Assembly (NCBI RefSeq): GCF_014647435.1
Contig: NZ_BMPE01000001.1
Coordinates: forward strand, 806,001 to 870,000
DNA: 64,000 nt
Direction: 5' to 3'
Origin: Deinococcus radiotolerans
Lineage (GTDB): Bacteria; Deinococcota; Deinococci; Deinococcales; Deinococcaceae
Of the stretch, positions 51,132-59,925 are shown in pieces. The notes under the pieces are model-generated. The model searched no databases, was not told the origin of the DNA, and was given only the letters and a program-made list of their open reading frames with translations. The translations under genes and the position numbers were made by a program. The first letter of the stretch is position 1. Each line of letters opens with the position of its first letter.

Positions 51132-52040
51132 TCAGAAGATGCGGGGGTTGGGGGGCGTGTCCAGGGTCATGTCGGGTGCGGCTTCGTCCGCCCAGACTTT
51201 CATGTGCGTCAGGCGGGCGCTGCCGAACGAGGTGGTGAAGGCCACGTCGGAGGCGTCGCGGCCCTGGGCAATCAGGATGCGTCCCGCGCGGGGGCGGTTG
51301 TGCCGCGCGTCGAAGGTACGCCACTGGCCGTCGATGAACGCCTCGAACCAAGCGTGGAAGTCCATGGGGACCGGGTCGGGCGTGATGTCAATGTCGGGCA
51401 GGTACCCGCACACGTACCGGGCGGGGATGTTCAGGGCGCGGCAGAACGCGACGCCCATGTGCGCGAAGTCCCGGCAGACCGCGCGGCCACTGCCGAGCGC
51501 CTGGAAGGCGGTGGTGGCGCTGGTGGACCCGTAGCCGTACGTGCAGGTGTCGTTCAGGTAGTCGCTGATGGCCTGCACCTGCGCCCAGCCGCCCTGGATG
51601 TGCCCGAAGCGTTCCCAGGCGTCGGCGCTGATCAGGTCGCTGTCCACGTAGCGGCTGGGGAGCAGGTACGTGATGGTCTCGTCTGGCAGGGCCTCGACCG
51701 GGGTTTTGGGCAGGTCGGGGTGGGCGGGGTCGGCGTTGCGGGTGATTTCGGCGATCAGGTCGTGCCCGATGGTGAACGTGCCGGGCTGCGCGACGGTGCG
51801 CCAGACCGCGTTGCCGTGCGTGTCGGTGTACGTGTGGATGCCCTGCGCGGCGCCCAGGGGCCGCTGGTCCAGGATGCGCTGGCGGGTGCCGGTGGGTTCC
51901 AGTCGGTCGCGGGGCTGCACGACGAACAGCATGGGGGTCGGGTAGGGCACGTCGAAGGTCAGCTGGAAGCCGGCGCGCACGCGGACGGGACGGTCGAAGG
52001 AGCTCTGCGGGTCGGCGGCGGGGGCGTCGGGCTGGGCCAT
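51132..52040 (-). CDS. transglutaminase-like protein
   Basis: 302 residues. The N-terminal beta domain (about 1-150) precedes a transglutaminase core with Cys in GSGRAVCRDFAHMGVAFCRA, His in MDFHAWFEAFIDG and Asp in TFDARHNRPRAG, the full papain-like triad. Cytoplasmic by absence of a signal peptide. Relatives are proteases or cross-linking enzymes of unknown substrate. CACACT lies seven bases before the ATG, close to the local leaderless pattern. Confidence 0.88.
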   Translation of the reverse strand: MAQPDAPAADPQSSFDRPVRVRAGFQLTFDVPYPTPMLFVVQPRDRLEPTGTRQRILDQRPLGAAQGIHTYTDTHGNAVWRTVAQPGTFTIGHDLIAEITRNADPAHPDLPKTPVEALPDETITYLLPSRYVDSDLISADAWERFGHIQGGWAQVQAISDYLNDTCTYGYGSTSATTAFQALGSGRAVCRDFAHMGVAFCRALNIPARYVCGYLPDIDITPDPVPMDFHAWFEAFIDGQWRTFDARHNRPRAGRILIAQGRDASDVAFTTSFGSARLTHMKVWADEAAPDMTLDTPPNPRIF

Positions 52041-52142
52041 GCGCCTCAGTGTGAAGCTCGGCAGCGGGCAGGGGTGTGAGGCGCGCAGCGTTCTGCGTTC
52101 ATGTTCTCCCGGTCAGGCGGCGGGGGGCGGTACCCTCGGGGC

Positions 52143-54185
52143 ATGAACCGCTTGGGTCAGGAGAGCAGCCCGTACCTTCGTCAGCATGCGGACAACCCGG
52201 TGGCGTGGTGGCCGTGGGGCGAGGCGGCGTTCCGGGAGGCGCGGGAGCGGGACGTGCCGGTGCTGCTGTCGGTGGGGTACTCGACGTGCCACTGGTGTCA
52301 CGTGATGGCGCACGAGAGTTTCGAGGACGAGGCGACGGCCGGGTACATGAACGCGCACTTCGTGAACGTGAAGGTGGACCGCGAGGAGCGGCCGGACGTG
52401 GACGCGGTGTACATGGCGGCCACGCAGGCCCTGACCGGTCAGGGCGGCTGGCCGATGACGGTGTTCCTGACACCGGACGGCGCGCCGTTCTACGCCGGGA
52501 CGTACTTCCCCGCGCGCGACGGACACGGCCTGCCGAGTTTCTCGCGGGTGATGGCCAGCGTGGAGCGCGCGTGGCGCGAGGAGCGGCCCAAGCTGCTGGG
52601 GAACGCCGAGGCGCTGACCGAGCATGTCCGCGAGGCCAGCCGGCCGCGCGTGGCGGAAGGTGAGGTGGACGCCGGGCTGCTGGAGCGGGCGGTGGGGAAC
52701 CTGCGGCGGGTGTTCGACGAGGCGCTGGGCGGATTTGGCGACGCGCCGAAGTTCCCGGCCCCGACGACGCTGGATTTCCTGCTGACGCAGCCCACGGGCC
52801 GCCTGATGGCGCTGCACACGCTGCGGCGCATGCTGGCGGGCGGGCTGCACGATCAGCTGGGTGGCGGCTTCCACCGCTACAGCGTGGACGAGGCGTGGCG
52901 GGTGCCGCACTTCGAGAAGATGCTGTACGACAACGCCCAGCTGACCCGCACGCTGCTGCGCGCCTACCAGCTCAGCGGGGACTCGGCGTTCGCGCAGGCG
53001 GCGCGCGCCGCGCTGGAGTACCTGCGGCGCGAGATGCTCGCCCCGGACGGAGGCTTCTACTCCGCGCAGGACGCGGATACGGGGGGCGTGGAGGGCCTGA
53101 CATTCACGTGGACGCCCGCCGAGGTCTGGGAAGTGCTGGGCGACGCGGACGGCGAGCTGCTGTGCCGTCACCTGGACATCAGCGAGCCCGGGAACTTCCT
53201 CGACCCACACCGGCCCGAGGTGGGGCGGCGCAGCGTGCCGTTCGTGGCGCTGCCCGTGCCGGATCTGGCGCTGGAGCTCCGGCAGACGGAAGCGGAGGTC
53301 GCGGCGCACCTGGACGCCCTGAAGGTGCGCCTCCTGGCGGCCCGCGCGCAGCGGCCGCAGCCGGGAACGGACGACAAGGTCCTCACGTCGTGGAACGGGC
53401 TGGCGCTGGCGGCCTTCGCGGACGCGGCCCGCATCCTCCGTGAGCCCGCGTATCTGGAGGTCGCACGCCGGAACGCGGCGTTCATCGAGAGTCACCTGAG
53501 CCTGCCGGACGGCACGCTGCGGCACACCTGGGGGGGCGGACAGGCGCGCGTGGAGGGCCTGATGGAGGACCACGCGCTGTACGCGCTGGGGCTCGTGGCG
53601 CTGTTCCAGGCGGGCGGTGACCTGACGCACCTGCACCGCGCGCGCGAGCTGTGGGGGGTGGTGCGCCGCGACTTCTGGAACGAGGAGGCGGGCGTGTTCA
53701 TGGCCTCCGGGGGCCGCGCCGAACCGCTGCTGGCGCGGCAGGCTCCGGGCTTCGACAGCGCCGTCCTGTCCGAGAACGCGGCAGGGGCGCTGCTAGCGCT
53801 GTGGATGCACCGCTCCTTCGCGGACGAGGCGGCGGAGGGCATGGCGCGCCGCACCGTGAACGCCTTCCGATCCGACATGCTGGCCGCTGCGGGCGGCTTC
53901 GGCGGGCTGTGGCTGGCCGCCGCGTTCCTCCACGCCCCTCACACCGAGGTCGCCATCATCGGCACCGCTGGGGAACGCGCCCCGCTGGAAGAAGTCGCGG
54001 CGGGCGTGTTCCTCCCCTTCGCCGCGCTGGCCTTCACGGAGGCGGGTGGTGACCTGCCCGTCCTTCAGGACCGCCCCGGTGACGGGCGCGGGTACGTGTG
54101 CCTGCACCACACCTGCGACCTGCCCACTACCGATCCCGGCGTGTTCCGGGCGCAGCTGGACCGGGTGGCTGGTGGGGGCCGGTAG
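52143..54185 (+). CDS. DUF255 thioredoxin-fold protein (YyaL/SPATA20-like)
   Basis: 680 residues. The N-terminal DUF255 thioredoxin-like domain (about 1-165) contains [19 protein letters not shown] and the CxxC site STCHWCHVM. The rest is an (alpha/alpha)-barrel like that of glycan epimerases and hydrolases ([30 protein letters not shown]). Found widely in bacteria and animals; function unknown. TACCCT at 52131-52136 is six bases before the ATG. It ends two bases from the convergent lipoprotein gene. Confidence 0.93.
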   Translation: MNRLGQESSPYLRQHADNPVAWWPWGEAAFREARERDVPVLLSVGYSTCHWCHVMAHESFEDEATAGYMNAHFVNVKVDREERPDVDAVYMAATQALTGQGGWPMTVFLTPDGAPFYAGTYFPARDGHGLPSFSRVMASVERAWREERPKLLGNAEALTEHVREASRPRVAEGEVDAGLLERAVGNLRRVFDEALGGFGDAPKFPAPTTLDFLLTQPTGRLMALHTLRRMLAGGLHDQLGGGFHRYSVDEAWRVPHFEKMLYDNAQLTRTLLRAYQLSGDSAFAQAARAALEYLRREMLAPDGGFYSAQDADTGGVEGLTFTWTPAEVWEVLGDADGELLCRHLDISEPGNFLDPHRPEVGRRSVPFVALPVPDLALELRQTEAEVAAHLDALKVRLLAARAQRPQPGTDDKVLTSWNGLALAAFADAARILREPAYLEVARRNAAFIESHLSLPDGTLRHTWGGGQARVEGLMEDHALYALGLVALFQAGGDLTHLHRARELWGVVRRDFWNEEAGVFMASGGRAEPLLARQAPGFDSAVLSENAAGALLALWMHRSFADEAAEGMARRTVNAFRSDMLAAAGGFGGLWLAAAFLHAPHTEVAIIGTAGERAPLEEVAAGVFLPFAALAFTEAGGDLPVLQDRPGDGRGYVCLHHTCDLPTTDPGVFRAQLDRVAGGGR

Positions 54186-54187
54186 GG

Positions 54188-54484
54188 TCAGCGCAGCGGC
54201 GTCCAGGTCAGTTCCACTGATCCACTGACCGACTCGCGGCAGGTGAACGCGTACCGTTCCACGATCTCCCCCCGGTTCAGCAGCGTGACGCGGAACTGCT
54301 CGGACTCTCCCCCACCGGGCAGGGCCTCGAAGCGTTCCGTGTCGTAGGGCACCCGCACTGACCGCGCCAGATTCAGCGACGCGGCCTCCTGACAGGGCGT
54401 CCCGTCGTTGTTGCTGCTCTCGACTGGGCCGCAGGCAGTTAGGGCGAGCAGCAGGATGGGGCATGTCAGGCCAGCCCGGTTCAC
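54188..54484 (-). CDS. small lipoprotein
   Basis: 98 residues from a GTG. Signal region [13 protein letters not shown] ends in a lipobox (LTAC), followed by a short beta-rich domain with two more cysteines (TPCQEA, FTCRES). No domain recognised. TACGCT lies six bases before the GTG, so probably leaderless. Convergent with the DUF255 gene. Confidence 0.7.
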   Translation of the reverse strand: MNRAGLTCPILLLALTACGPVESSNNDGTPCQEAASLNLARSVRVPYDTERFEALPGGGESEQFRVTLLNRGEIVERYAFTCRESVSGSVELTWTPLR

Positions 54485-54586
54485 CTGCCCAGCGTATCCT
54501 CACTGCACCATGTTGCGTGCATTCTGTTCTGTGTTGTCCCTCGAGTAGTTGCGGGGCTCCGAATGTGTGAGCGCTACGCTCAGGGC

Positions 54587-55177
54587 ATGAGCGCGCCCAC
54601 CACCCCGGCCGCCAGCGCGGCGCCCCCCCTTCCCGTCCAGCCTCCCACCCCGACCGGACTGCTCCGGCTGTTCGTAGGGGTCGCGCTGGTCGGCATTGGC
54701 GGCGGCCTGCCCGCCCACACCCGCCGCGCCCTGACCACCCGCGGCTGGATGACCGACGCCGAATTCGCCGAGGCCTACACGCTGGCGCAGCTCACGCCCG
54801 GCCCGAACGCCGTGAACCTCGCCGCGATGATCGGCGCGCGCCTGCTGGGCGGGGGCGGCGCGGCGCTGGCGGTCGTGGGCATCCTCACGCCCGGCCTGAT
54901 CGCCATGCTGACCGTCACCGTCTTCACCCTCGGCCTGCCCGGCGGCCTGCCCAGTGGCGTACAGAGCGGCCTGCGGGGCGCGGCCTGCGCGGCGCTGGGC
55001 GTCATGCTGACCGCCGCCCTGCCGGTCCTGAAGGTCACGGCGGGCATCCGCTTCGGCCCCACCCTCGCCGTGATCACCTTCCTGCTCCTTGCCGTCCTGC
55101 GCGCCGATCTGCTGCTCGTCCTGGCGGGCACCGTGATCGTCGGCCTGATCCTCCACCGCCCCCGGAGCGGCGAATGA
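54587..55177 (+). CDS. chromate transporter, first half-size subunit
   Basis: 196 residues, with a Pro-rich cytoplasmic start and about five or six membrane segments. The CHR signature is present: [44 protein letters not shown]. Half-length compared with ChrA (about 400 residues) and followed at 55311 by a second half, so it is a short-chain CHR pair expected to act as a heterodimer. Substrate may be chromate or another oxyanion. TACGCT at 54575-54580 is six bases before the ATG. Confidence 0.88.
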   Translation: MSAPTTPAASAAPPLPVQPPTPTGLLRLFVGVALVGIGGGLPAHTRRALTTRGWMTDAEFAEAYTLAQLTPGPNAVNLAAMIGARLLGGGGAALAVVGILTPGLIAMLTVTVFTLGLPGGLPSGVQSGLRGAACAALGVMLTAALPVLKVTAGIRFGPTLAVITFLLLAVLRADLLLVLAGTVIVGLILHRPRSGE

Positions 55178-55310
55178 GACGGGGTTCTGCCACTCCATGG
55201 ACAGATTGCACCCCCACCGCTCTGTCCATGCCACTCCCGGAACCCGTCCTTCTCCCATGCGCATCCGCGCGGACCCGGCGGTTTTCGCAGCCCACCGGGC
55301 CGGAGGCGAG

Positions 55311-55829
55311 ATGACCGCCGATCCGCTGGACATCCTGCTCACGTTCGCGCGGCTGGGCCTCGTGAGTTTCGGCGGCGCGAACCTCCCCGAGATCGAACGC
55401 GTCCTGGTCGAACAGAAACACTGGATCACGCCGCAGCTTCTCGCAAACGGGTTCGCGCTGGGGCAGGTCATGCCCGGACCGAACATGCTGGCCATGACCC
55501 ACTACGGCTTCGCGGCGGGCGGCTGGCTGGGCGCGTTCGCCGCCACGCTGGGCTTCTACGGCCCCACCGCGCTCCTCAGTGCCGCCGCGATGACCACGTG
55601 GCAGCGCCTGAGCCGCTGGCGCTGGCTGCCCTCCCTGCGCAGCGCCCTGCTCCCCTTCGGCGCGGGCGTGCTGCTGGCGGGCGTGCTGGTCCTCGCACGC
55701 GGCAGCATTCACAGCCCGGCAGGCGCGCTGATCGCCGCCGTGTCGTTCGCGCTGCTGTGGCGCACCCGAGTGAACGCCGCGCTGATCGTCGTGGGAGCCG
55801 CCGTGCTGGGCGCCGTCCTCAGCCTGTAA
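55311..55829 (+). CDS. chromate transporter, second half-size subunit
   Basis: 172 residues, again one CHR domain: [45 protein letters not shown], then four hydrophobic segments. The start at ATG 55311 is chosen for the GGAGG eight bases upstream; a longer frame begins at 55197. It lies about 130 bases downstream of the first subunit on the same strand. Confidence 0.87.
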   Translation: MTADPLDILLTFARLGLVSFGGANLPEIERVLVEQKHWITPQLLANGFALGQVMPGPNMLAMTHYGFAAGGWLGAFAATLGFYGPTALLSAAAMTTWQRLSRWRWLPSLRSALLPFGAGVLLAGVLVLARGSIHSPAGALIAAVSFALLWRTRVNAALIVVGAAVLGAVLSL

Positions 55830-55850
55830 CCGCTCGGGTAGACTGGCCGG

Positions 55851-55889
55851 ATGCCGCTTCTCCCCCACGCCTCCCGGAGCCTCTCTTGA
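55851..55889 (+). CDS. 12-residue leader ORF before the spermidine-synthase-like gene
   Basis: Reads MPLLPHASRSLS, with Leu codons CTT, CTC, CTC and three Ser codons. TAGACT lies six bases before its ATG with no Shine-Dalgarno sequence. Its TGA stop overlaps the TTG start at 55886 (TTGA), and CGGAG within it lies about nine bases before that TTG. The pattern suggests translational coupling, perhaps regulatory. Expression is inferred only. Confidence 0.4.
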   Translation: MPLLPHASRSLS

Positions 55890-56563
55890 AACCCTGGGTT
55901 CACCTCGGGTCCGCGCCCGTGCCCGGCAGCCGCGACGAACTGCAGCTGTGGCAGCGGGACACCGAGTTCAGCATCCGCGTGCGCGGCACGCCGTACGACC
56001 TCATGAACTCCCGCCAGCACGGCAGTGAGGAGGCGCTGGCCGACCTTGCCCTGACAGGGCTGGGAGCCGCCGCGCCGCGCGTCCTGATCGGCGGGCTGGG
56101 CATGGGCTTCACCCTGGCCGCCGCGCTGCACACCCTGCCAGACGATTCACAGGTGACGGTGGCGGAACTCGTGCCGGAGGTCGTCTCGTGGAACCACGGG
56201 CCGCTGGGCGAGGTCGCCGGGCACCCCCTGCGCGACCCGCGCGTGACCGTCGCCGTCGCCGACGTAGGTGAAGTGATGCGCACCCACCCCACCAAGTTCG
56301 ACGCGATCCTGCTGGACGTGGACAACGGCCCCGAGGGCATGACCCGCGCCGCGAACGACGCCCTGTACGGCCCGCGCGGCCTCGCCACCGCCCGCGCCGC
56401 CCTGCGCCCCGATGGGGTGCTGGCCGTGTGGAGCGTCGAACACGTCCCCCGCTTCACCGACGCCCTGACCCGCGCCGGATTCACCACCCACGTCCACCAC
56501 CCCCGCGCCCGCCACGGCAGGGGCGGCAAACACACCGTCTGGACGGGGAGGAAGGGCGGGTAG
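55886..56563 (+). CDS. spermidine-synthase-like SAM-dependent methyltransferase fold protein
   Basis: 225 residues from a TTG. The Rossmann core shows RVLIGGLGMGFTLAAAL (glycine-rich SAM loop), VTVAELVPEVVSWN (acidic end of beta-2) and FDAILLDVDNGPEG, the layout of spermidine synthase/SpeE-like proteins. The usual aminopropyl-transfer Asp motifs are only partly recognisable, so it may be a methyltransferase. An upstream 12-codon ORF overlaps the TTG, suggesting coupled translation. Confidence 0.82.
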   Translation: MKPWVHLGSAPVPGSRDELQLWQRDTEFSIRVRGTPYDLMNSRQHGSEEALADLALTGLGAAAPRVLIGGLGMGFTLAAALHTLPDDSQVTVAELVPEVVSWNHGPLGEVAGHPLRDPRVTVAVADVGEVMRTHPTKFDAILLDVDNGPEGMTRAANDALYGPRGLATARAALRPDGVLAVWSVEHVPRFTDALTRAGFTTHVHHPRARHGRGGKHTVWTGRKGG

Positions 56564-56575
56564 CGGTGGGCAGGC

Positions 56576-56674
56576 AGTGGGGAGTGGGAAGTGGATTGCG
56601 GGTGATTCAGTTCAGCCGACCTGAAGACAGTGAACAGACGTGCCCGCCCACCTCCGCCCGACCCACTCCCCACT
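56576..56674. repeat. inverted repeat in convergent intergenic space
   Basis: AGTGGGGAGTGGG at 56576-56588 recurs inverted as CCCACTCCCCACT at 56662-56674, with further GGGGAGTGG(G/A)AAGT copies beside each arm. About 75 bases lie between. The purine-rich arms resemble small dispersed noncoding repeats of deinococci. It could also fold to end transcription of both convergent genes. Confidence 0.5.
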
Positions 56675-56695
56675 ACCGACTTTCCACTCCCCTCC

Positions 56696-57475
56696 TCACC
56701 CCCCGGTGAGGAATCGCGTCGTCTCTCGGAAGAGGAGGTCCACCTGCTCGAGCTTGTCGAAGGTGTGGCCGGCGCCGGGGATGGCGATGGCGTCGCAGTG
56801 CAGGGCCTGGGCGTAGCGGACGCCGTACTCGGGGGGGCAGGTTTTGTCCTGGTCGCCGTGGAAGACTCGGGCTTCGCCGCCCCACGCGGCGGCGGCGTCG
56901 AGGGGACGTAGGCGGGTGACTTCCTGGAGGAAGTCGCGGCCCAGCGGCCAGCCGCCATAATCGGTGATGGTGGCGGGCAGGAAGCCGCCGCGTAGGAAGG
57001 GGAGCCAGAGGTCGGGCAGGGCGGGGGCCCACAGGGCGAGGCGGTGGGGGCGGGCCTGCGCGGCGCTCTGGGCGGCGACGAGGCCGCCCATGCTGAAGCC
57101 GAGCAGCATGACGCGCTGGGGGTCGAGGCCGGGCTGGCGGCGCACGTAGTCGAACGCGGCGAGGGTGTCTTCGACCTCGCGGGTGACGGTCATCTCGCTG
57201 AAATCCCCGTGGCTCTCGCCGCTGCCGCGGAAGTCGAAGCGGAGGCTGGCGACGCCCCGCGCGGCGAGGTGCCGGGAGAGCAGCGGGAAGAGGCGGTGGT
57301 CGCTGGTGCGGCTGCCGGTGAAGCCGTGCAGGAGGATCACGCTGGGCCAGCCGTGCGCGGGAGCGTCCCCGGCGGGACGGTGCAGCATGCCGTATACGCG
57401 CTGCCCGCCGACGCTGAACTGCGCGAATTCCTCGTTCAGGGCCTGTTCGTTGCTGCCTCGGGCGTGGTCGGTCAT
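56696..57475 (-). CDS. cytoplasmic alpha/beta hydrolase
   Basis: 259 residues, no signal peptide. Fold motifs: VILLHGFTGSRTSDHRL (oxyanion HG), RFDFRGSGESHG, nucleophile elbow LLGFSMGGLVAAQ, late Asp in FHGDQDKTCPPEY and His in IPGAGHTFDK. Dienelactone-hydrolase or esterase-like; substrate unknown. TAGCAT lies six bases before the ATG. Confidence 0.92.
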   Translation of the reverse strand: MTDHARGSNEQALNEEFAQFSVGGQRVYGMLHRPAGDAPAHGWPSVILLHGFTGSRTSDHRLFPLLSRHLAARGVASLRFDFRGSGESHGDFSEMTVTREVEDTLAAFDYVRRQPGLDPQRVMLLGFSMGGLVAAQSAAQARPHRLALWAPALPDLWLPFLRGGFLPATITDYGGWPLGRDFLQEVTRLRPLDAAAAWGGEARVFHGDQDKTCPPEYGVRYAQALHCDAIAIPGAGHTFDKLEQVDLLFRETTRFLTGG

Positions 57476-57629
57476 GCGCCGATGCTAGGGACACGCGGGG
57501 TGAGGATGCAAGGCGCACTTCGTTCACCGCAGCGTTTAGGGACGCCGGGTGAGACACTCAGCGTCCCTGAACTGGGCGGAGCGAGCCGTCAGGCCGGCCA
57601 GTAACCGGGGTGGCCTCCGGCGTCTGGCT

Positions 57630-58241
57630 TCAGCGTTTGACCTTCACGAGTTCGGTGGTCACGCCGCTGCTCTCGCTGCGGATCATGCCGGTGCCCGGAG
57701 CGTACCAGACGCTGCTCTTGAGGGTGGTGGTCTTGGGGGCGCTGCTGTTCGGGAGCTTCATGGTCATGGTGGAGGTGGTGTCCAGCCGCCACGCGGTGAA
57801 GGTCCCGGCGGGCACCTTGATGGATTCGCGTTTCACGATCTTGTTGACGCTGGTGCTCTTAGCGGTGAGGCCGCCGCCCATGTTGACCGTCTGATTGCTC
57901 TTCCAGCTGTACCCGGGTCGCCAGACGCTCGGGGGGGGCAGGAAGGCGCTGCTGGTGGTGGTGAGGTTCTCCTTGCCGCCGGTGGACATCGTGCCGGTCA
58001 GGCCCTTGGCGGTGCAGGCCCAGGTCATGCTGGTGGTGGTGCCGGCCACGGTGGTGGTGGAGGTCACGCTGCTGCTCTTGGCGGCGTTGGTGGTGGTGTA
58101 GGTGATCGTGGTGGGCCCGGACATGCGGTAGGTGTAGACGCCGCTGGGGAACAGATCTTTCAGGGCGCAGGCGGCGTGCGCGGCGGGGCTGGCCAGGGCG
58201 GTGAGGGTGACGCTCAGGATGAGGCGGGTGGGTGGGCGCAT
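57630..58241 (-). CDS. exported protein rich in Thr and Ser
   Basis: 203 residues with a signal peptide (LILSVTLTALASPAAHA). The mature part is about one-third Thr/Ser, with runs such as ITYTTTNAAKSSSVTSTTT, and is probably all-beta; the C-terminal part (IKVPAGTFTAWRLDTTS, WYAPGTGMIRSE) resembles DUF3108-like or periplasmic lipid-binding folds. Two cysteines. AGGAGG lies six bases before the ATG, so a leadered mRNA. Function unknown. Confidence 0.65.
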   Translation of the reverse strand: MRPPTRLILSVTLTALASPAAHAACALKDLFPSGVYTYRMSGPTTITYTTTNAAKSSSVTSTTTVAGTTTSMTWACTAKGLTGTMSTGGKENLTTTSSAFLPPPSVWRPGYSWKSNQTVNMGGGLTAKSTSVNKIVKRESIKVPAGTFTAWRLDTTSTMTMKLPNSSAPKTTTLKSSVWYAPGTGMIRSESSGVTTELVKVKR

Positions 58242-58317
58242 GGGGGTCCTCCTGTGGGCTGAGCTGGGGAGTGGGGGTGCCTGGGTGGTGCTGCCGCCAG
58301 CCTACTGGCGTGAACAT

Positions 58318-58350
58318 GTGAAAACAGGCTCACCCTGTGCGGATGAGCCT
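58318..58350 (-). terminator. terminator of aspS2
   Basis: On the minus strand AGGCTCA, 11-base loop, TGAGCCT, then GTTTTCAC, 20 bases after the aspS2 stop. Confidence 0.75.
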
Positions 58351-58369
58351 GCGGGCCGTTCACGGTGCC

Positions 58370-59707
58370 TTAAGGGGTGAGGCGGTGGCGGTCGCGGGGG
58401 AAGGCGCGGGCGTAGCGGACGTTGCTGATGCCCAGCAGTTTGGCGGTGAGGCGTTCGGCGCCGATGGCGAAGCCGCCGTGGGGGGGCATGCCGTACTTGA
58501 AGACCTCGGTGTAGCCTTCCAGCGTCTCGGGGTTGAGTTTGTACGTGGCGATGGAGTCCATGAGCATGGCGTGGTCGTGGATGCGCTGCCCGCCGCTCGT
58601 GATCTCGATGCCGCGGAACAGGAGGTCGAAGCCGCGGGTGATCTCGCTGCTGGGGGTACCGTCGGCGTTCGCGTCCGGGTGGGCGTAGAACGGGCGGGCG
58701 GCGCGGGGGTATTTCGCGACGAACACGAAGTCGCTGCCCTCCGTTTCCGCGTAGTGCTGGCACAGCAGGCGCTCGGCTTCCGGGTCGAGGTCCTTGCCGC
58801 CCACCTGATGCCCGTACTTCTCGGTGACCAGCGCGCGGGCGTCCAGCAGCGTGATGCGGGGGATGTGGGCGGGCACGTCGGGGATGGTCGCGCCGAGCAG
58901 GTCGAACTCGGCCTGCGCGGTGCTCTTCAGGCGGGTCATGATGGCGGCCAGGAGGCGGTTCTCCAAGCTCATGACGTCTTCCTCGTCCTCGATGAAGCCC
59001 ATCTCGACGTCCAGGCTCAGGTACTCGTTGAGGTGGCGGCTGGTGGCGTGCTCCTCGGCGCGGTAGACGGGCGCGACCTCGAACACGCGCTCGAAGACGC
59101 CAACCATGATCTGCTTGTACAGCTGCGGGCTCTGCGCGAGGTACGCGGGGTGCCCGAAATAGTCGATGGGGAACAGGTTCGCGCCGCCCTCGGCGCCTGC
59201 CGAGACGATCTTGGGGGTGCTGATCTCGGTGAAGCCCTCGGTCATCAGGTGGTCACGGAAGGCGGCGACGAGTTCCGCCTGGACCTTCAGCGCGGCGCGT
59301 TCCTTCAGGCCGCGCACGGTGACGACGCGGTAGTCGAGCATGGTTTCCGGGTTGACGTTCCATTCCATCTTGGGAATCTCGACCGGGGCGGGCTCCACAG
59401 CGGCGCTGATGACGCGGAAGTCCTCGACCTGCACCTCGAAGCCGCCGGGGGCCTTGGGGTGCGCCTTGACCTTCCCGGTGACCTCCACGCTGCTCTCGGC
59501 CAGGGGCAGGGTCAGGCCGCTGCCGACGCACTGGGTGACGCCGCTCACGTCGCGCAGCACGATGAACTGCACGCCGCCCAGGTCGCGCCGGGCGTGCACG
59601 AAGCCCTGGAGGCGAACGGTCTGACCGTCGTGGTGGCTGAGGTCGCGGGTGAGGGTTCGGGGCAGGCGGTGCTGGGCGGGCTGTTCGGGGGTGGCTGGGG
59701 TGGTCAT
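58370..59707 (-). CDS. aspS2: archaeal-type aspartyl-tRNA synthetase, probably non-discriminating
   Basis: 445 residues, the short archaeal type: the bacterial GAD insertion, which makes AspRS1 near 590, is absent. An OB-fold anticodon domain (about 15-115) is followed by a class II core with motif 2 APVYRAEEHATSRHLNEY and motif 3 GGFAIGAERL. His38 in GFVHARRDLGG stands where discriminating archaeal enzymes have Trp; His is reported as a marker of non-discriminating AspRS. In D. radiodurans and Thermus such enzymes also make Asp-tRNA(Asn), which GatCAB converts to Asn-tRNA. AAGGAG lies before the ATG. Preceded by an attenuator-like leader with an Asn/Asp-rich peptide. Confidence 0.95.
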   Translation of the reverse strand: MTTPATPEQPAQHRLPRTLTRDLSHHDGQTVRLQGFVHARRDLGGVQFIVLRDVSGVTQCVGSGLTLPLAESSVEVTGKVKAHPKAPGGFEVQVEDFRVISAAVEPAPVEIPKMEWNVNPETMLDYRVVTVRGLKERAALKVQAELVAAFRDHLMTEGFTEISTPKIVSAGAEGGANLFPIDYFGHPAYLAQSPQLYKQIMVGVFERVFEVAPVYRAEEHATSRHLNEYLSLDVEMGFIEDEEDVMSLENRLLAAIMTRLKSTAQAEFDLLGATIPDVPAHIPRITLLDARALVTEKYGHQVGGKDLDPEAERLLCQHYAETEGSDFVFVAKYPRAARPFYAHPDANADGTPSSEITRGFDLLFRGIEITSGGQRIHDHAMLMDSIATYKLNPETLEGYTEVFKYGMPPHGGFAIGAERLTAKLLGISNVRYARAFPRDRHRLTP

Positions 59708-59736
59708 GCGGGCTCCTTGTGCATCGGTGTTCACTG

Positions 59737-59770
59737 AAAAGCCCCCGACTCCGGTGAGGGTGTCGGGGGC
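59737..59770 (-). terminator. attenuator terminator in the aspS2 leader
   Basis: On the minus strand GCCCCCGACACC, 6-base loop, GGAGTCGGGGGC, one internal mismatch, then TTTT. It lies between the leader peptide and aspS2 and must be bypassed for aspS2 expression. Confidence 0.85.
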
Positions 59771-59792
59771 GCGGTATGCGGCGTGACGTCCC

Positions 59793-59834
59793 CTAGCAGG
59801 GATCATCATTCACGTTGTTGTTCGCCGCGATCAT
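59793..59834 (-). CDS. aspS2 leader peptide, 13 residues, Asn/Asp-rich
   Basis: Reads [13 protein letters not shown]: codons AAC AAC AAC at 5-7, AAT at 9, GAT GAT at 10-11, stop TAG. Six of 13 residues are the products of the tRNAs the downstream enzyme serves. The ATG is seven bases after TACACT without a Shine-Dalgarno sequence, so the peptide should be translated from the mRNA 5' end. The stop is followed at once by GGGGACG, which can pair with CGCCCC of the terminator 5' arm. This is the pattern of a ribosome-mediated attenuator sensing charged tRNA-Asn and/or tRNA-Asp. Confidence 0.75.
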   Translation of the reverse strand: MIAANNNVNDDPC

Positions 59835-59841
59835 GCGGGGC

Positions 59842-59871
59842 AGTGTACGCGCGCCCGGCGGGGGTGGTCAA
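59842..59871 (-). promoter_or_regulatory. aspS2 leader promoter
   Basis: Minus strand TTGACC (59871-59866), 18-base spacer, TACACT (59847-59842), then seven bases to the leader ATG. One of the best sigma-70-type promoters in the window. Confidence 0.7.
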
Positions 59872-59925
59872 CGCGGGCGGCTAGGCAGGCGCGCGGGGCG
59901 GGTCAGAGTCGCTATCCTGCTGATC

